A stretch of DNA of 64,000 bases from Curtobacterium caseinilyticum (GCF_030363035.1 NZ_JAUCMN010000006.1:124001-188000); one strand, 5' to 3'. Shown: positions 42,033-50,825, counted from the stretch's first letter. The notes: generated from the sequence alone by a model not told the origin. Translations and numbers: made by a program.

Positions 42033-42575
42033 ATGAACACTTTCCCGGAAACCGTCGTCCTGCTCGCCGATGACCGTACCCCGGTCGGCACCGCGGACAA
42101 GTTCGCGGTGCACACCGACCACACGCCCCTCCACCTCGCGTTCTCGTGCCACGTGCGGAACACCGACGGTCAGGTCCTCGTGACCCGTCGCGCGCTGACC
42201 AAGAAGACCTGGCCGGGCGTCTGGACGAACACGTTCTGCGGCCACCCCGGCCCGGACGAGGCGTTCGAGGACGCGATCGCCCGCCGCGCCTCGCGCGAAC
42301 TCGGCATCACCGTCCGCGACGTCGAGCTCGTGCTGCCCGACTTCCGCTACCGCGCGGTCGACGCCTCGGGCATCGTCGAGAACGAGGTCTGCCCGGTGTT
42401 CCGCGCGGTCACGGACGACGTGCCCGCCCCCGCGGACGACGAGGTCGCCGAGTACGCCTGGGTCTCCGAGGAGTCGCTGCGCGAGTCCGTCGCGGGTGCG
42501 CCCTTCGCGTGGAGCCCGTGGCTCGGCTGGCAGCTCGCCGAGCTCGAGCAGCAGGGGTTGCACGTCACCCGCTGA
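42033..42575 (+). CDS. idi: Isopentenyl-diphosphate delta-isomerase type 1 (Idi)
   Basis: 180 residues, Nudix fold. The active Cys is in NTFCGHP and the Glu in IVENEVCPVF; the RRAxxxKxxxG-type Nudix helix appears as RRASRELGI. It interconverts IPP and DMAPP, balancing precursors for CrtE and for the C5 additions of CrtEb. Divergent from the crt operon, so it is likely co-regulated with it. Confidence 0.94.
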   Translation: MNTFPETVVLLADDRTPVGTADKFAVHTDHTPLHLAFSCHVRNTDGQVLVTRRALTKKTWPGVWTNTFCGHPGPDEAFEDAIARRASRELGITVRDVELVLPDFRYRAVDASGIVENEVCPVFRAVTDDVPAPADDEVAEYAWVSEESLRESVAGAPFAWSPWLGWQLAELEQQGLHVTR

Positions 42576-42612
42576 CCGACCCGCACCACCGGGCGGACCG
42601 CTGCCCAGCCCC

Positions 42613-42688
42613 GCCCCACCGGCGCCCCGCCCCACCGGCGCCCCGCCCTGCCGGCGTCCTGCCCTGCCTGCGCCCTGCCTGCCCCCGG
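42613..42688. repeat. 16-bp tandem repeat (4.75 units)
   Basis: Units start GCCCCACCGGCGCCCC at 42613, 42629, 42645, 42661 and 42677 and drift in sequence along the array. It lies directly after idi and just before the corA -35 box. Confidence 0.65.
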
Positions 42689-42689
42689 C

Positions 42690-42718
42690 TCGACGTGCGT
42701 CCGCTCGCGGAGTAGCGT
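42690..42718 (+). promoter_or_regulatory. Promoter of the corA leader
   Basis: TCGACG, a 17-bp spacer, then TAGCGT. It would give a ~215-nt untranslated leader. Confidence 0.45.
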
Positions 42719-42774
42719 TGCCCGTCGGTCGCGCCCTGGCGGCCACGGACGAACCGAAGGGCAGGTGAGGCGCG

Positions 42775-42840
42775 ATGTCGGGTGACCATCCTCGATCGGG
42801 CCGGACGACCGCCCCGGTCGTCGCCGTGCCCGTTCGCTGA
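42775..42840 (+). CDS. Possible leader peptide (21 aa) upstream of corA
   Basis: An ATG preceded by AGGTGAGG, 21 codons, then TGA. The peptide is rich in Pro, Val and Arg (begins MSGDHPRSGR, ends VAVPVR) and its mRNA contains a GACGACC/GGTCGTC hairpin. Its position inside a long leader of a Mg2+ transporter gene suggests a regulatory uORF; this is inference and the peptide matches no family I know. Confidence 0.35.
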   Translation: MSGDHPRSGRTTAPVVAVPVR

Positions 42841-42938
42841 CGCACGCTCCGCTCCGCAACGACCGGAGGGCGTGCCCGCCCTGCCCCGGCCGGCCCGGGG
42901 ACTCGCGCCTGCCTGCTCCCGAGCACGAGGAGCACGAC

Positions 42939-44000
42939 ATGGCACGCATCGACAACGCCGTCTACGTCGCGGGACGTCGCGTCGGCAGTCCGACGACCCT
43001 GTCCCCCGGCCTCGGCGGCGACCTCGGCGGCGACCTCGCCTGGATCGGCCTGCTGCGGCCCGACGACGCCGAGCTCGCGGCCGTCGCAGACGAGTTCGGC
43101 CTGCACGAGAACGCCGTCGAGGACGCTCGCAAGGGACACCAGCGGGCGAAGCTCGAGCGCTACGGCGACACACTGTTCCTGGTCCTGCGGCCGGCGTGGC
43201 ACCGCGCCGACACGAACGAGGTCGAGTTCGGCGAGGTCCACCTGTTCGTCGGCGCCCGCTTCGTGGTGAGCGTCCGGCACGCCGCGAAGCCCGACCTCGC
43301 CGCCGTGCGCTGCCGGGTCGAGGCCGATCCGGAGTTCCTGGCGAAGGGCTCGGAGGCCGTCACCGCCGCCGTGCTCGACGAGATCGTCGACGGCTACGCC
43401 CCGGTCGTCGAGGTCATCCAGGACCAGGTCGACGCGATCGAGGACCAGCTGTTCGCCGGCCAGGTCGACCCCGGCGTGTCGAAGCGGATCTACCAGCTGC
43501 TCAGCGAGGTGCTGGCGTTCCAGCGCGCCACCGCTCCGGTGCCGGCGATGGTCCGCGGGCTCCTGCGCGGCGCCGACAAGTACGGCGTCGACGACGAGGT
43601 CCAGCACCGCCTGCGCAACGTGCTCGACCACGCGCTGCGCGTCACCGAGCGGGTCGACTCGTTCCGGGCGCTGCTCGAGAACGCGCTCACGCTGCACGCC
43701 ACGCTGGTCAGCCAGGAGCAGAACGAGGCCATGCGACGCATGACGAGCGCGTCGCTGGCGCAGGGCGAGGAGAGCCGCCAGCTCGCCCGGGCCGCGCACC
43801 GCCAGGGCGAGGAGGTCAAGAAGATCTCGTCGTGGGCGGCCATCCTGTTCGCCCCGGGGCTGATCGCCGGCGTGTACGGCATGAACTTCGACCACATGCC
43901 CGAACTCCACTGGCGGTACGGCTACCCGGTGGCGATCGTCGCGATGCTCGCGCTGGCCGGGATCCTCTGGCTGGTGTTCCGGAAGCGCAACTGGCTGTAG
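42939..44000 (+). CDS. corA: CorA family magnesium/cobalt transporter
   Basis: 353 residues. A large cytoplasmic N-terminal domain, the long helix around residues 200-290, and two C-terminal membrane helices with the pore signature YGMNF near residue 310. Forms a pentameric Mg2+ channel. GAGGAG ribosome-binding site 6 nt before the ATG. The mature tail ends RKRNWL, as in many actinobacterial CorA proteins. Confidence 0.93.
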   Translation: MARIDNAVYVAGRRVGSPTTLSPGLGGDLGGDLAWIGLLRPDDAELAAVADEFGLHENAVEDARKGHQRAKLERYGDTLFLVLRPAWHRADTNEVEFGEVHLFVGARFVVSVRHAAKPDLAAVRCRVEADPEFLAKGSEAVTAAVLDEIVDGYAPVVEVIQDQVDAIEDQLFAGQVDPGVSKRIYQLLSEVLAFQRATAPVPAMVRGLLRGADKYGVDDEVQHRLRNVLDHALRVTERVDSFRALLENALTLHATLVSQEQNEAMRRMTSASLAQGEESRQLARAAHRQGEEVKKISSWAAILFAPGLIAGVYGMNFDHMPELHWRYGYPVAIVAMLALAGILWLVFRKRNWL

Positions 44001-44084
44001 ACCTCCGCAGCACCGCGGCCCCGACGTCCAGCCCCGGCTCGGCTGGCGCGGAGGCCGTGGGCGTGCATAATGATCTGGCTCGGA

Positions 44085-44100
44085 ATGTGAACGTGCACAT
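44085..44100. promoter_or_regulatory. LacI operator upstream of its own gene
   Basis: ATGTGAACGTGCACAT, arms ATGTG/CACAT. It matches the operator in front of the sugar ABC operon (45482) at 13 of 16 positions. It lies 36 bp before the LacI start, just after a CATAAT -10-like box, so autorepression is likely. Confidence 0.65.
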
Positions 44101-44135
44101 CGAGGTGCCACGGCCCCGGGCGGGAGAGAGCAACG

Positions 44136-45155
44136 ATGGCGTCACCGCGGACACAGCAACCGCGCTCGCCCAGCATCCGCGACGTCGCGCGGGTCGCCGG
44201 CGTCTCGCACCAGACGGTGTCGCGGGTGCTCAACAACTCGGACGCGATCCGCGCCGAGACCAAGGACCGCGTCCTCGCGGCGATGGAGCAGCTGCAGTAC
44301 CGGCCGAACCGCGCCGCTCGTGCCCTCGTGACGAGCCGGACGCACACGATCGGCGTGCTCACGGCGCAGCGGTCGCACTACGGACCGGCGGCCACGATGC
44401 AGGCGATCGAGGACGCTGCCGTGACCCGGGGCTACTCCGTGACGACGTCGAACATCGCGGCCGCGACCGACGAGGCCGTGCGGGACGGGCTCGGGCACCT
44501 GCTCGACCAGGACGTCGAGGGCATCATCGTCATCGCCCCGCAGCAGCGCGTCTTCGACCTGATCGAGGAGCTCGGCATGCGGACGCCCTACGTGGCGCTC
44601 CGCACGAGCATCGGCGACGAACCGACGACGCTCTTCATCGACCAGATGGAGGGCGCCCGGCTCGCCACCGCCCACCTGCTCGACCTCGGGCACGAGTACG
44701 TCCGGCACATCGCCGGGCCGCAGGACTGGATCGAGGCCGAGGCCCGCATGCAGGGCTTCCTGCGCGAGATGTCCGACCGGGACATGCCGGTCGTGCCGCC
44801 GATCCTCGGCGACTGGACGGCGGACTTCGGCTACCACGCCGGCCGCGAGCTCCTGCGGTACCGGGACTGCACCGCGATCTTCTGCTCGAACGACGCGATG
44901 GCGCTCGGCGTGATGCACGCCGCACGGTCGTACGGGCTCGACGTGCCAGGTGACCTGTCGGTCGTGGGCTACGACGACATCCCCGAGGCGAAGCACCTCT
45001 GGCCGCCGCTGACCACCGTGCAGGTGGACTTCCCGGAGCTCGGGCGACGCTGCGTGGAGCTGCTCCTGCCGTCGGAGGACCAAGCGCTCCGTCCCGTCGA
45101 CCTCGTGCCGCAGCTCGTGGTGCGCGGGTCGACGGGCGCACCGCGGCGTCGCTGA
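44136..45155 (+). CDS. LacI family transcriptional regulator of the sugar ABC operon
   Basis: 339 residues. Helix-turn-helix SIRDVARVAGVSHQTVSRVLNN, hinge NRAARALVTSR, and a two-lobed sugar-binding sensor domain ending with TTVQVDFPELG. Matching operators in front of this gene and of the transporter operon directly downstream identify it as their repressor. GGGAGAGAG ribosome-binding site. A 42-bp palindromic element directly follows its stop. Confidence 0.93.
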   Translation: MASPRTQQPRSPSIRDVARVAGVSHQTVSRVLNNSDAIRAETKDRVLAAMEQLQYRPNRAARALVTSRTHTIGVLTAQRSHYGPAATMQAIEDAAVTRGYSVTTSNIAAATDEAVRDGLGHLLDQDVEGIIVIAPQQRVFDLIEELGMRTPYVALRTSIGDEPTTLFIDQMEGARLATAHLLDLGHEYVRHIAGPQDWIEAEARMQGFLREMSDRDMPVVPPILGDWTADFGYHAGRELLRYRDCTAIFCSNDAMALGVMHAARSYGLDVPGDLSVVGYDDIPEAKHLWPPLTTVQVDFPELGRRCVELLLPSEDQALRPVDLVPQLVVRGSTGAPRRR

Positions 45156-45169
45156 CGCGACCACCGGCC

Positions 45170-45211
45170 GGACGGGAGGCGCGGGGCGGGCCCGCCCCGC
45201 GCCTCCCGTCC
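45170..45211. repeat. 42-bp palindromic element (family A, copy 5), perfect palindrome
   Basis: A 21-bp arm and its exact complement, with ends GGACGGGAGGC/GCCTCCCGTCC and no mismatch. It lies 14 bp after the LacI stop and would make a very stable terminator hairpin. Confidence 0.9.
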
Positions 45212-45247
45212 GCCCGTCCTGCCGTGCCGAGCGCCGGTGCCGCGTCC

Positions 45248-45300
45248 GTGGAGCAGAAGACGTCTGGTACGACCGCCGGACCCGACAGTTACTGCTCCAC
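45248..45300. repeat. 53-bp imperfect palindrome (family B, copy 2)
   Basis: Same length and ends (GTGGAGCAG/CTGCTCCAC) as the copy at 6955. It lies 36 bp from a family A element, as copy 1 lies 59 bp from one. Confidence 0.75.
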
Positions 45301-45435
45301 CGACGCGCCCTCGTGCCCGCGTCCGGACCAGCCCGGTGCCCGCGTGCCGGCCCGCCGACACCCCACCTCGGGGGACGGCCGCGCCCGGGTTCCGCCAGAT
45401 CACGCGGGCCGTTACACAAACGCGACCAAACCGAA

Positions 45436-45466
45436 TTGACAGCCGCAACGGGGCTGTGCGTAAATT
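45436..45466 (+). promoter_or_regulatory. Promoter of the sugar ABC operon
   Basis: A perfect TTGACA -35, a 19-bp spacer and TAAATT. The predicted transcription start falls about 10 bp before the LacI operator, so repressor binding would block initiation or early elongation. Confidence 0.6.
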
Positions 45467-45481
45467 ACCTCCGTTCTGCTG

Positions 45482-45497
45482 ATGTGAACGGTCACAT
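45482..45497. promoter_or_regulatory. LacI operator of the sugar ABC operon
   Basis: ATGTGAACGGTCACAT, a perfect palindrome with 6-bp arms around ACGG; closely matches the operator at 44085. Confidence 0.75.
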
Positions 45498-45640
45498 GGC
45501 TGTCACACTCCGGGTCGGGAACGACCCGCAGCAGGACACCGGACGCGACAACGAGGTCCACGCAGGTGCTCCTGCGCCCCCGATGCCGCAGCTCACCACC
45601 CGAAGGACTGCCGCACCGCAGCGGCAGAAGGAGATGCACC

Positions 45641-47233
45641 GTGGCGTCAACCCCACAGGGACCGGACCTGGCCACCAGGTCCGTCACCAGCGCCGAGACC
45701 ATCCTCGAGATGCGGTCGATCACCAAGGAGTTCCCTGGTGTCAAGGCGCTCTCGGACGTGTCGCTCAGCGTCCGCGCCGGCGAGATCCACGCGATCTGCG
45801 GCGAGAACGGCGCCGGCAAGTCCACGCTCATGAAGGTGCTGTCGGGCGTCTACCCGTACGGCACCTACAGCGGCGAGATCGTCTACGAGGGCGAAGAGGT
45901 CCGCTTCAAGGACATCAAGCAGTCCGAGCAGGCCGGCATCGTCATCATCCACCAGGAACTCGCGCTCATCCCCGAGCTGTCGATCACCGAGAACCTGTTC
46001 CTCGGCAACGAGCCCGGCCGCTTCGGCGTCATCGACTGGACCAGCGCGCAGCTCCGCGCCCAGGACCTGCTCGCCCGCGTGGGCCTCGACGAGGACCCGG
46101 ACACGCAGATCAAGAACCTCGGCGTCGGCAAGCAGCAGCTCGTCGAGATCGCGAAGGCCCTGCACAAGGACGTCAAGCTCCTCATCCTCGACGAGCCGAC
46201 CGCCGCGCTGAACGAGAACGACTCGCAGCACCTGCTCGACCTGATCGTCGGGCTGAAGTCCAAGGGCATCGCGAGCATCATCATCAGCCACAAGCTCAAC
46301 GAGATCGAGCAGATCGCCGACGAGATCACGATCATCCGTGACGGCAAGGCGATCGAGACCCTGAACGTGAAGGGCGACGGCGTCAACGAGGACCGCATCA
46401 TCCGCGGGATGGTCGGTCGTTCGCTCGAGAGCCGCTTCCCGGACCGCACGCCGAAGATCGGCGAGGTCTTCTTCGAGGTCAAGAACTGGACCGTCCAGCA
46501 CCCGCAGGACCCCTCGCGCCTGGTCGCCAAGGGCTCGAACTTCCACGTCCGCCGCGGTGAGATCGTCGGCTTCGCGGGCCTGATGGGCGCCGGTCGCACC
46601 GAGCTCGCCATGAGCATCTTCGGTCGCTCCTACGGCACCTTCGTCGACGGTCAGATCATCAAGGACGGCCACGAGATCAAGGTCACGAACGTCCAGCAGG
46701 CGATCGCGAACGGCCTCGGCTACGTCTCCGAGGACCGCAAGGCGCTCGGCCTCAACCTGCTCGACACGGTCAAGCGCTCCACGGTCGCCGCCGACCTGCC
46801 GAAGATCTCGAAGGCCGGTGTCGTCGACTCCCTCAAGGAGTACGACGTCGCCGAGAAGTACCGGAAGATGCTCCGCACCAAGGTGCCGTCGGTCGAGGAC
46901 AACGTCGGCAAGCTGTCCGGCGGGAACCAGCAGAAGGTCGTCCTGTCGAAGTGGATGTTCACCGACCCGGACCTGCTGATCCTCGACGAGCCGACCCGCG
47001 GCATCGACGTGGGCGCGAAGTTCGAGATCTACGGCATCATCCAGCAGCTCGCGGCACAGGGGAAGGGCATCATCCTCATCTCCTCCGAGCTCCCCGAACT
47101 CCTCGGCCTCTCCGACCGGATCTACACGATCTTCGAGGGCCAGATCACGGCTGACGTCCCCGCGGGCCAGGCCGATCCCGAAACGCTCATGCGCAGCATG
47201 ACCTCCGCGCAGAAGGGCGCACTCGTCTCATGA
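45641..47233 (+). CDS. Sugar ABC transporter ATPase (XylG/GguA type)
   Basis: 530 residues with two ABC domains: Walker [10 protein letters not shown] near residue 54, DEPTAALN Walker B, then a degenerate second domain (GLMGAGRTE) with the signature LSGGNQQK and DEPTRGID. The [10 protein letters not shown] segment is typical of the XylG/GguA branch, which imports xylose, glucose, galactose or arabinose. GTG start chosen for the GAAGGAGAT site. The stop overlaps the permease ATG. Confidence 0.93.
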   Translation: MASTPQGPDLATRSVTSAETILEMRSITKEFPGVKALSDVSLSVRAGEIHAICGENGAGKSTLMKVLSGVYPYGTYSGEIVYEGEEVRFKDIKQSEQAGIVIIHQELALIPELSITENLFLGNEPGRFGVIDWTSAQLRAQDLLARVGLDEDPDTQIKNLGVGKQQLVEIAKALHKDVKLLILDEPTAALNENDSQHLLDLIVGLKSKGIASIIISHKLNEIEQIADEITIIRDGKAIETLNVKGDGVNEDRIIRGMVGRSLESRFPDRTPKIGEVFFEVKNWTVQHPQDPSRLVAKGSNFHVRRGEIVGFAGLMGAGRTELAMSIFGRSYGTFVDGQIIKDGHEIKVTNVQQAIANGLGYVSEDRKALGLNLLDTVKRSTVAADLPKISKAGVVDSLKEYDVAEKYRKMLRTKVPSVEDNVGKLSGGNQQKVVLSKWMFTDPDLLILDEPTRGIDVGAKFEIYGIIQQLAAQGKGIILISSELPELLGLSDRIYTIFEGQITADVPAGQADPETLMRSMTSAQKGALVS

Positions 47234-48522
47234 AGAACCTGAAACTGCTGTTCGGCAAGGGCAACAGCATCGGCCAGTACGGCATGATCATCGCGTTGAT
47301 CGCGATCCTGATCCTGTTCTCGATCCTGACCAACGGGCTCATCCTCGAGCCGACGAACATCATCAACGTCTTCCTGCAGTACTCCTACATCCTCATCCTG
47401 GCGCTGGGGATGGTCATGGTGATCATCGCGGGGCACATCGACCTGTCGGTCGGTTCGGTGGCGGCCTTCACGGGCATCATCGTCGCCCAGTCGATGGCGC
47501 AGTGGAACTTCCCGGCGTGGGCCGCGATCATCCTCGGCCTGGCGGTCGGCGCGGCCGTCGGTGCGTGGCAGGGCTTCTGGGTGGCGTTCGTGAAGGTCCC
47601 GGCCTTCATCGTGACCCTGGCCGGCCAGCTCATCTTCCGCGGTGCGAACCAGATCATCGGCAACTCGACCTCGCAGCCGGTGCCGGACGACTACGCGCAG
47701 ATCGGTTCAGGCTTCCTGCCCGACTTCGGCCCGGACTTCGGGTTCTCGAACGGCACGCTCATCCTCGGCATCGTCACGTGCCTGGTGCTCGTCTTCCTCG
47801 AGTTCCGCGGTCGCCAGCGTCGCAAGAAGATGCAGGCCGAGGTCGTCCCGCTCTGGGTCTCGATCGTCCGCACGGGCATCCTGGTCGCCGTCACCCTCGT
47901 CGCGACGTACCTGTTCGCCGCCGGCCCTGCAGGCACCTCGATCCCGGTCGTCGCGATCATCCTCGGTGTCCTGACCATCGTCTACGGCTTCCTCACCAAG
48001 AACACGATCTTCGGCCGCCAGGTCTACGCGGTCGGTGGCAACGCGAACGCCGCGGTCCTCTCCGGCGTCAGCGCCCGCAAGGTCAACTTCTTCGTCATGA
48101 TGAACATGTCCGTCCTGGCCGCGATCGCCGGCATGGTCTTCGTCGGCTACTCCGGCGCCTCGGGCCCCGCCGACGGCACCGGCTGGGAGCTCGACGCGAT
48201 CGCCGCCGTGTTCGTCGGTGGCGCCGCGGTCGCCGGTGGCATCGGCACGATCTCCGGGTCGATCATCGGTGGTCTCGTCATGGCCCTGCTGTCCAACGGT
48301 CTCTCGCTGGTGGGCCTCGAGTCCAACCGCGTCCAGATCATCCGCGGTCTCGTCCTGCTCGTCGCCGTCGCCTTCGACGTCTACTCCAAGTCGCAGGGCC
48401 GTCCGTCCCTGATCGGCGGCATGCTCAAGCAGTTCCAGCGGAAGGACACCGAACAGAACACGGTGGCCGCGCAGCAGCCGCGGAGCATCGAGGACCAGCC
48501 CGAGAAGGTCAACGTCCAGTAA
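47230..48522 (+). CDS. Sugar ABC transporter permease (XylH/GguB type)
   Basis: 430 residues, about ten to eleven membrane helices, longer than RbsC-type permeases as expected for the XylH/GguB branch. Contains [15 protein letters not shown], the conserved CUT2 permease motif, and ATIGGNANAA-like [13 protein letters not shown]. Followed by a GCGGGCGGCC/GGCCGCCCGC hairpin (48529-48556) in the gap before the binding-protein gene. Confidence 0.93.
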   Translation: MKNLKLLFGKGNSIGQYGMIIALIAILILFSILTNGLILEPTNIINVFLQYSYILILALGMVMVIIAGHIDLSVGSVAAFTGIIVAQSMAQWNFPAWAAIILGLAVGAAVGAWQGFWVAFVKVPAFIVTLAGQLIFRGANQIIGNSTSQPVPDDYAQIGSGFLPDFGPDFGFSNGTLILGIVTCLVLVFLEFRGRQRRKKMQAEVVPLWVSIVRTGILVAVTLVATYLFAAGPAGTSIPVVAIILGVLTIVYGFLTKNTIFGRQVYAVGGNANAAVLSGVSARKVNFFVMMNMSVLAAIAGMVFVGYSGASGPADGTGWELDAIAAVFVGGAAVAGGIGTISGSIIGGLVMALLSNGLSLVGLESNRVQIIRGLVLLVAVAFDVYSKSQGRPSLIGGMLKQFQRKDTEQNTVAAQQPRSIEDQPEKVNVQ

Positions 48523-48528
48523 CGCGTG

Positions 48529-48556
48529 GCGGGCGGCCGCACCGGTGGCCGCCCGC
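48529..48556 (+). terminator. Intra-operon hairpin
   Basis: A 10-bp GC-only stem around an 8-nt loop between the permease and binding-protein genes. It may act as a partial terminator or protect an mRNA end, adjusting the ratio of binding protein to permease. Confidence 0.5.
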
Positions 48557-48607
48557 ACGATCCCTCACCACCACAGCACCACTCCTCAACGAAGAGAAAG
48601 CAATCTC

Positions 48608-49723
48608 ATGCGCAAGAAGCTCATCGCCGGCATCGGTCTGGCACTCGTCGCGGGCCTGGCCCTCAGCGGCTGCTCGGCCCGCGGCAACGACTCCGGCTCC
48701 GGTTCCGCGTCGGGCGGCGCCTCGAACGTCAAGATCGAGAAGGGCGCCCTGATCGGCGTCGCGCTCCCCGCCAAGACCTCGCAGAACTGGGTGCTCGCGG
48801 GTGAAGCCTTCGAGAAGTCCATCGAGGACGCCGGCTTCAAGGCCGACATCCAGTACGCGAACGCCGGCAACCCGGTCCCGGACCAGCAGGGCCAGATCCA
48901 GTCGATGATCACCAAGGGCGCGAAGGCGATCATCATCGGTGCCGCCGACGGTTCGCAGCTCGGCACGCAGGTCGCCGCGGCGAAGAAGTCCGGCGCCGTC
49001 GTCATCGCCTGGGACCGCAACATCCTGAACACGACGAACGTCGACTACTACGTCGCGTTCAACAACTTCAAGGTCGGCCAGCTGCAGGGTCAGGCCCTGC
49101 TCGACGGACTCAAGGCCAAGAAGTCGAGCGGCCCGTACAACATCGAGCTCTTCTCCGGCTCGCCCGACGACGCCAACGCGAAGGTCTTCTTCAACGGCGC
49201 CATGGACGTGCTCCAGCCGAAGATCGACGACGGCACCCTCAAGGTCGTCTCCGGTCAGACCTCGTTCTCCAAGACGAACACGCAGGGCTGGCTCGCGCAG
49301 AACGCTCAGTCGCGCATGACCGACATCCTGACGAAGTCGTACACGAACACCGAGCTCGACGGCGTCCTGTCGCCGAACGACACCCTGGCCCGCGCGATCC
49401 TGACCGCCACCAAGGCGGCTGGCAAGCCGAACCCGGTCGTCACCGGTCAGGACTCCGAGACCGCCTCGATCCCGCTGATCATGCAGGGCGAGCAGTACTC
49501 GACCATCTACAAGAACACCACCGACGAGGCGCAGGCCGCGATCGACCTGGTCTCCGACCTGGCCGACGGCAAGACCCCGAAGACCACCGAGGACAAGAAC
49601 AACGACAACGGCAAGAAGATCGTGCCGGCCGTCGAGCTGACCCCGGTCCTGGTCACCAAGGAGAACGCGGTCGAGGCCTACAAGGGCAACGACACCCTCG
49701 AGGAGCTCGCCAAGAAGGGCTGA
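48608..49723 (+). CDS. Sugar-binding lipoprotein (ChvE/XylF type)
   Basis: 371 residues. Lipobox LALSGC (Cys about residue 21), then a Ser/Gly linker and a two-lobed periplasmic-binding fold with ALPAKTSQNWVLAG at the start and DGVLSPNDTLARA in the second lobe. It delivers an aldose to the GguA/GguB-type transporter. Third gene of the operon, 85 bp after the permease. Confidence 0.93.
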   Translation: MRKKLIAGIGLALVAGLALSGCSARGNDSGSGSASGGASNVKIEKGALIGVALPAKTSQNWVLAGEAFEKSIEDAGFKADIQYANAGNPVPDQQGQIQSMITKGAKAIIIGAADGSQLGTQVAAAKKSGAVVIAWDRNILNTTNVDYYVAFNNFKVGQLQGQALLDGLKAKKSSGPYNIELFSGSPDDANAKVFFNGAMDVLQPKIDDGTLKVVSGQTSFSKTNTQGWLAQNAQSRMTDILTKSYTNTELDGVLSPNDTLARAILTATKAAGKPNPVVTGQDSETASIPLIMQGEQYSTIYKNTTDEAQAAIDLVSDLADGKTPKTTEDKNNDNGKKIVPAVELTPVLVTKENAVEAYKGNDTLEELAKKG

Positions 49724-49751
49724 TCCCCTCCGCAGCAGCACCACAGCACAC

Positions 49752-49789
49752 AGACGGCCCCGTCTCGCCTCGGCGAGACGGGGCCGTCT
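49752..49789 (+). terminator. Terminator of the sugar ABC operon
   Basis: An exact inverted repeat AGACGGCCCCGTCTCGCC, giving a stem of at least 16 bp, 28 bp after the stop. Confidence 0.85.
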
Positions 49790-49846
49790 CGGTGTCCCCG
49801 GGGTGGGTGGCAGGGACGCATCCGTCTCGGTGCGGGTCGGGGAGTC

Positions 49847-49888
49847 GGACGGGAGGCACGTGGCGGCGCCGCCCCGTGCCTCCCGTCC
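49847..49888. repeat. 42-bp palindromic element (family A, copy 6)
   Basis: Ends GGACGGGAGGC/GCCTCCCGTCC; one base separates it from the stop codon of the convergent HepT-like gene. Confidence 0.85.
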
Positions 49889-49889
49889 G

Positions 49890-50219
49890 TCAGTCGGCCG
49901 GGTCGGCGCGGAGCCGCTCGACCGCTTCACGCAGGCGCGGGACGTCCCGCCGCGCGGTCGAGACGAGCACGGGTGCCGAGACGGTGCACCGGTCGCCGGT
50001 CAGGCGGTCACCGACCCTGGCCAGCCGGGCCCACGGGATCTCGGGCTCCGCGGCCGTGACGTGCTCGGGCAGGGTGCCGACGGCCGCACCGATCTCGACG
50101 AGCCGCATCCGGACCGCGTCGAGCACGACCTCGGTGGGTGCCGCGTCGTCGACGTACCGCTCGATGGCCGCGCAGGCCCGGACGACCTCGTCGAACCGCC
50201 GTCCCAGGCCCGACGTCAC
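49890..50219 (-). CDS. HepT-like (DUF86) protein with lost catalytic motif
   Basis: 109 residues, all helical. The family pattern is visible as VLDAVRMRLVEIGAAVGTLPE followed by PEIPWARLARVGDRLTGD, but the HEPN ribonuclease motif (Arg, 4-6 residues, His) is missing: there is no His after IPW. It is therefore probably inactive as a ribonuclease. GTG start overlapping the stop of the HTH/nucleotidyltransferase-like gene, the order of HepT-MntA modules. Confidence 0.65.
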   Translation of the reverse strand: MTSGLGRRFDEVVRACAAIERYVDDAAPTEVVLDAVRMRLVEIGAAVGTLPEHVTAAEPEIPWARLARVGDRLTGDRCTVSAPVLVSTARRDVPRLREAVERLRADPAD

Positions 50220-50734
50220 AGCGGTACCGCCGTGCGACGTCGCGTGGCATCGACGCTCGCGGCGTCCAGCACCTCGACGTCCGCGCCGAGCAGCTGCTCG
50301 GCCTCGTCCTGGATCCGCATGAGCGTGAAGATGCCGGCGCCCGGTTCGAGGTCGACCAGGAGTGCCACCTCCTCGCGCTGCCCACGGTCGTCGGCACGCC
50401 GGTCGACCGGCACGAGGCGAGGCTGCGCGCCGCCGTTGCGGTGGACCACCTGCACCAGGGCGTCCCGTGCCACGATGATCCGCTCGTGCAGGGGCGGTGG
50501 GGCGTCCGCCGGCAGCAGGTCGACCGTCGCCGCGAACCCGGCCGCGCGCAGCAGCCGCTGGAGCGCGGCGAGCGAGGGCTCCCGCCGCCCGTTCTCGTAC
50601 GTGCTGATGACGCTCTGGGTCACCCCGGCGCGCTCGGCGAGCTGCACCTGTGTCAGCCCGGCGCGCGTCCGTGCGTCGCGGATGAGTTCGGACGCCACCA
50701 CCGGCTGGGGTGCACGGACGGGTGCTTCGGCCAT
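50216..50734 (-). CDS. XRE-type HTH fused to a degenerate MntA-like nucleotidyltransferase
   Basis: 172 residues. Residues ~14-70 are a clear XRE helix-turn-helix (RTRAGLTQVQLAERAGVTQS, then ISTYENGRREPS). Residues ~90-165 align by layout with MNT-type antitoxins (VALLVDLEPGAGIFTLMRIQ, LLGADVEVL), but the GSxxRG and DxD catalytic motifs are replaced by PVDRRADDRG and EEVA. It probably regulates its own operon. Leaderless-type TATCGT box 6 nt upstream. Confidence 0.7.
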   Translation of the reverse strand: MAEAPVRAPQPVVASELIRDARTRAGLTQVQLAERAGVTQSVISTYENGRREPSLAALQRLLRAAGFAATVDLLPADAPPPLHERIIVARDALVQVVHRNGGAQPRLVPVDRRADDRGQREEVALLVDLEPGAGIFTLMRIQDEAEQLLGADVEVLDAASVDATRRRTAVPL

Positions 50735-50740
50735 GCAGCC

Positions 50741-50746
50741 ACGATA
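50741..50746 (-). promoter_or_regulatory. -10 box TATCGT of the XRE/MntA-like gene (leaderless)
   Basis: TATCGT on the minus strand ends 6 nt before the ATG. The short palindrome CGCAGAATGCG (50747-50757) directly upstream is a candidate site for the gene's own XRE domain. Confidence 0.45.
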
Positions 50747-50825
50747 CGCAGAATGCGACATTTCGCCCGGTCGTGATGTATCGCTCTCTCGCGGCCGTCG
50801 TCGTCGCCGTCGGGCCGAACCGAGG

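Larger units (their letters stand above)
42576..42938. other. 363-bp gap: tandem repeat, corA promoter and leader
   Basis: It holds, in order, a 16-bp tandem repeat (42613-42688), a promoter (42690-42718), a possible 21-codon leader peptide (42775-42840) and a hairpin GCACGCTCCG...GGCGTGC before the corA ribosome-binding site. Confidence 0.5.
45156..45640. other. 485-bp regulatory gap before the sugar ABC operon
   Basis: It holds a family A element (45170-45211), a family B element (45248-45300), a sigma-70-type promoter (45436-45466), a LacI operator (45482-45497) and then an untranslated leader of about 165 nt ending in a GAAGGAGAT ribosome-binding site. No gene seen. Confidence 0.65.

Noticed and set aside
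42719..42938. M-box/ykoK magnesium riboswitch before corA
   Set aside because: I could not find the conserved M-box core; a short ORF with hairpins fits the sequence better.
45241..45482. Small ORFs overlapping the family B element and promoter
   Set aside because: They cross the palindrome, the -35 box and the operator, and have no ribosome-binding site.
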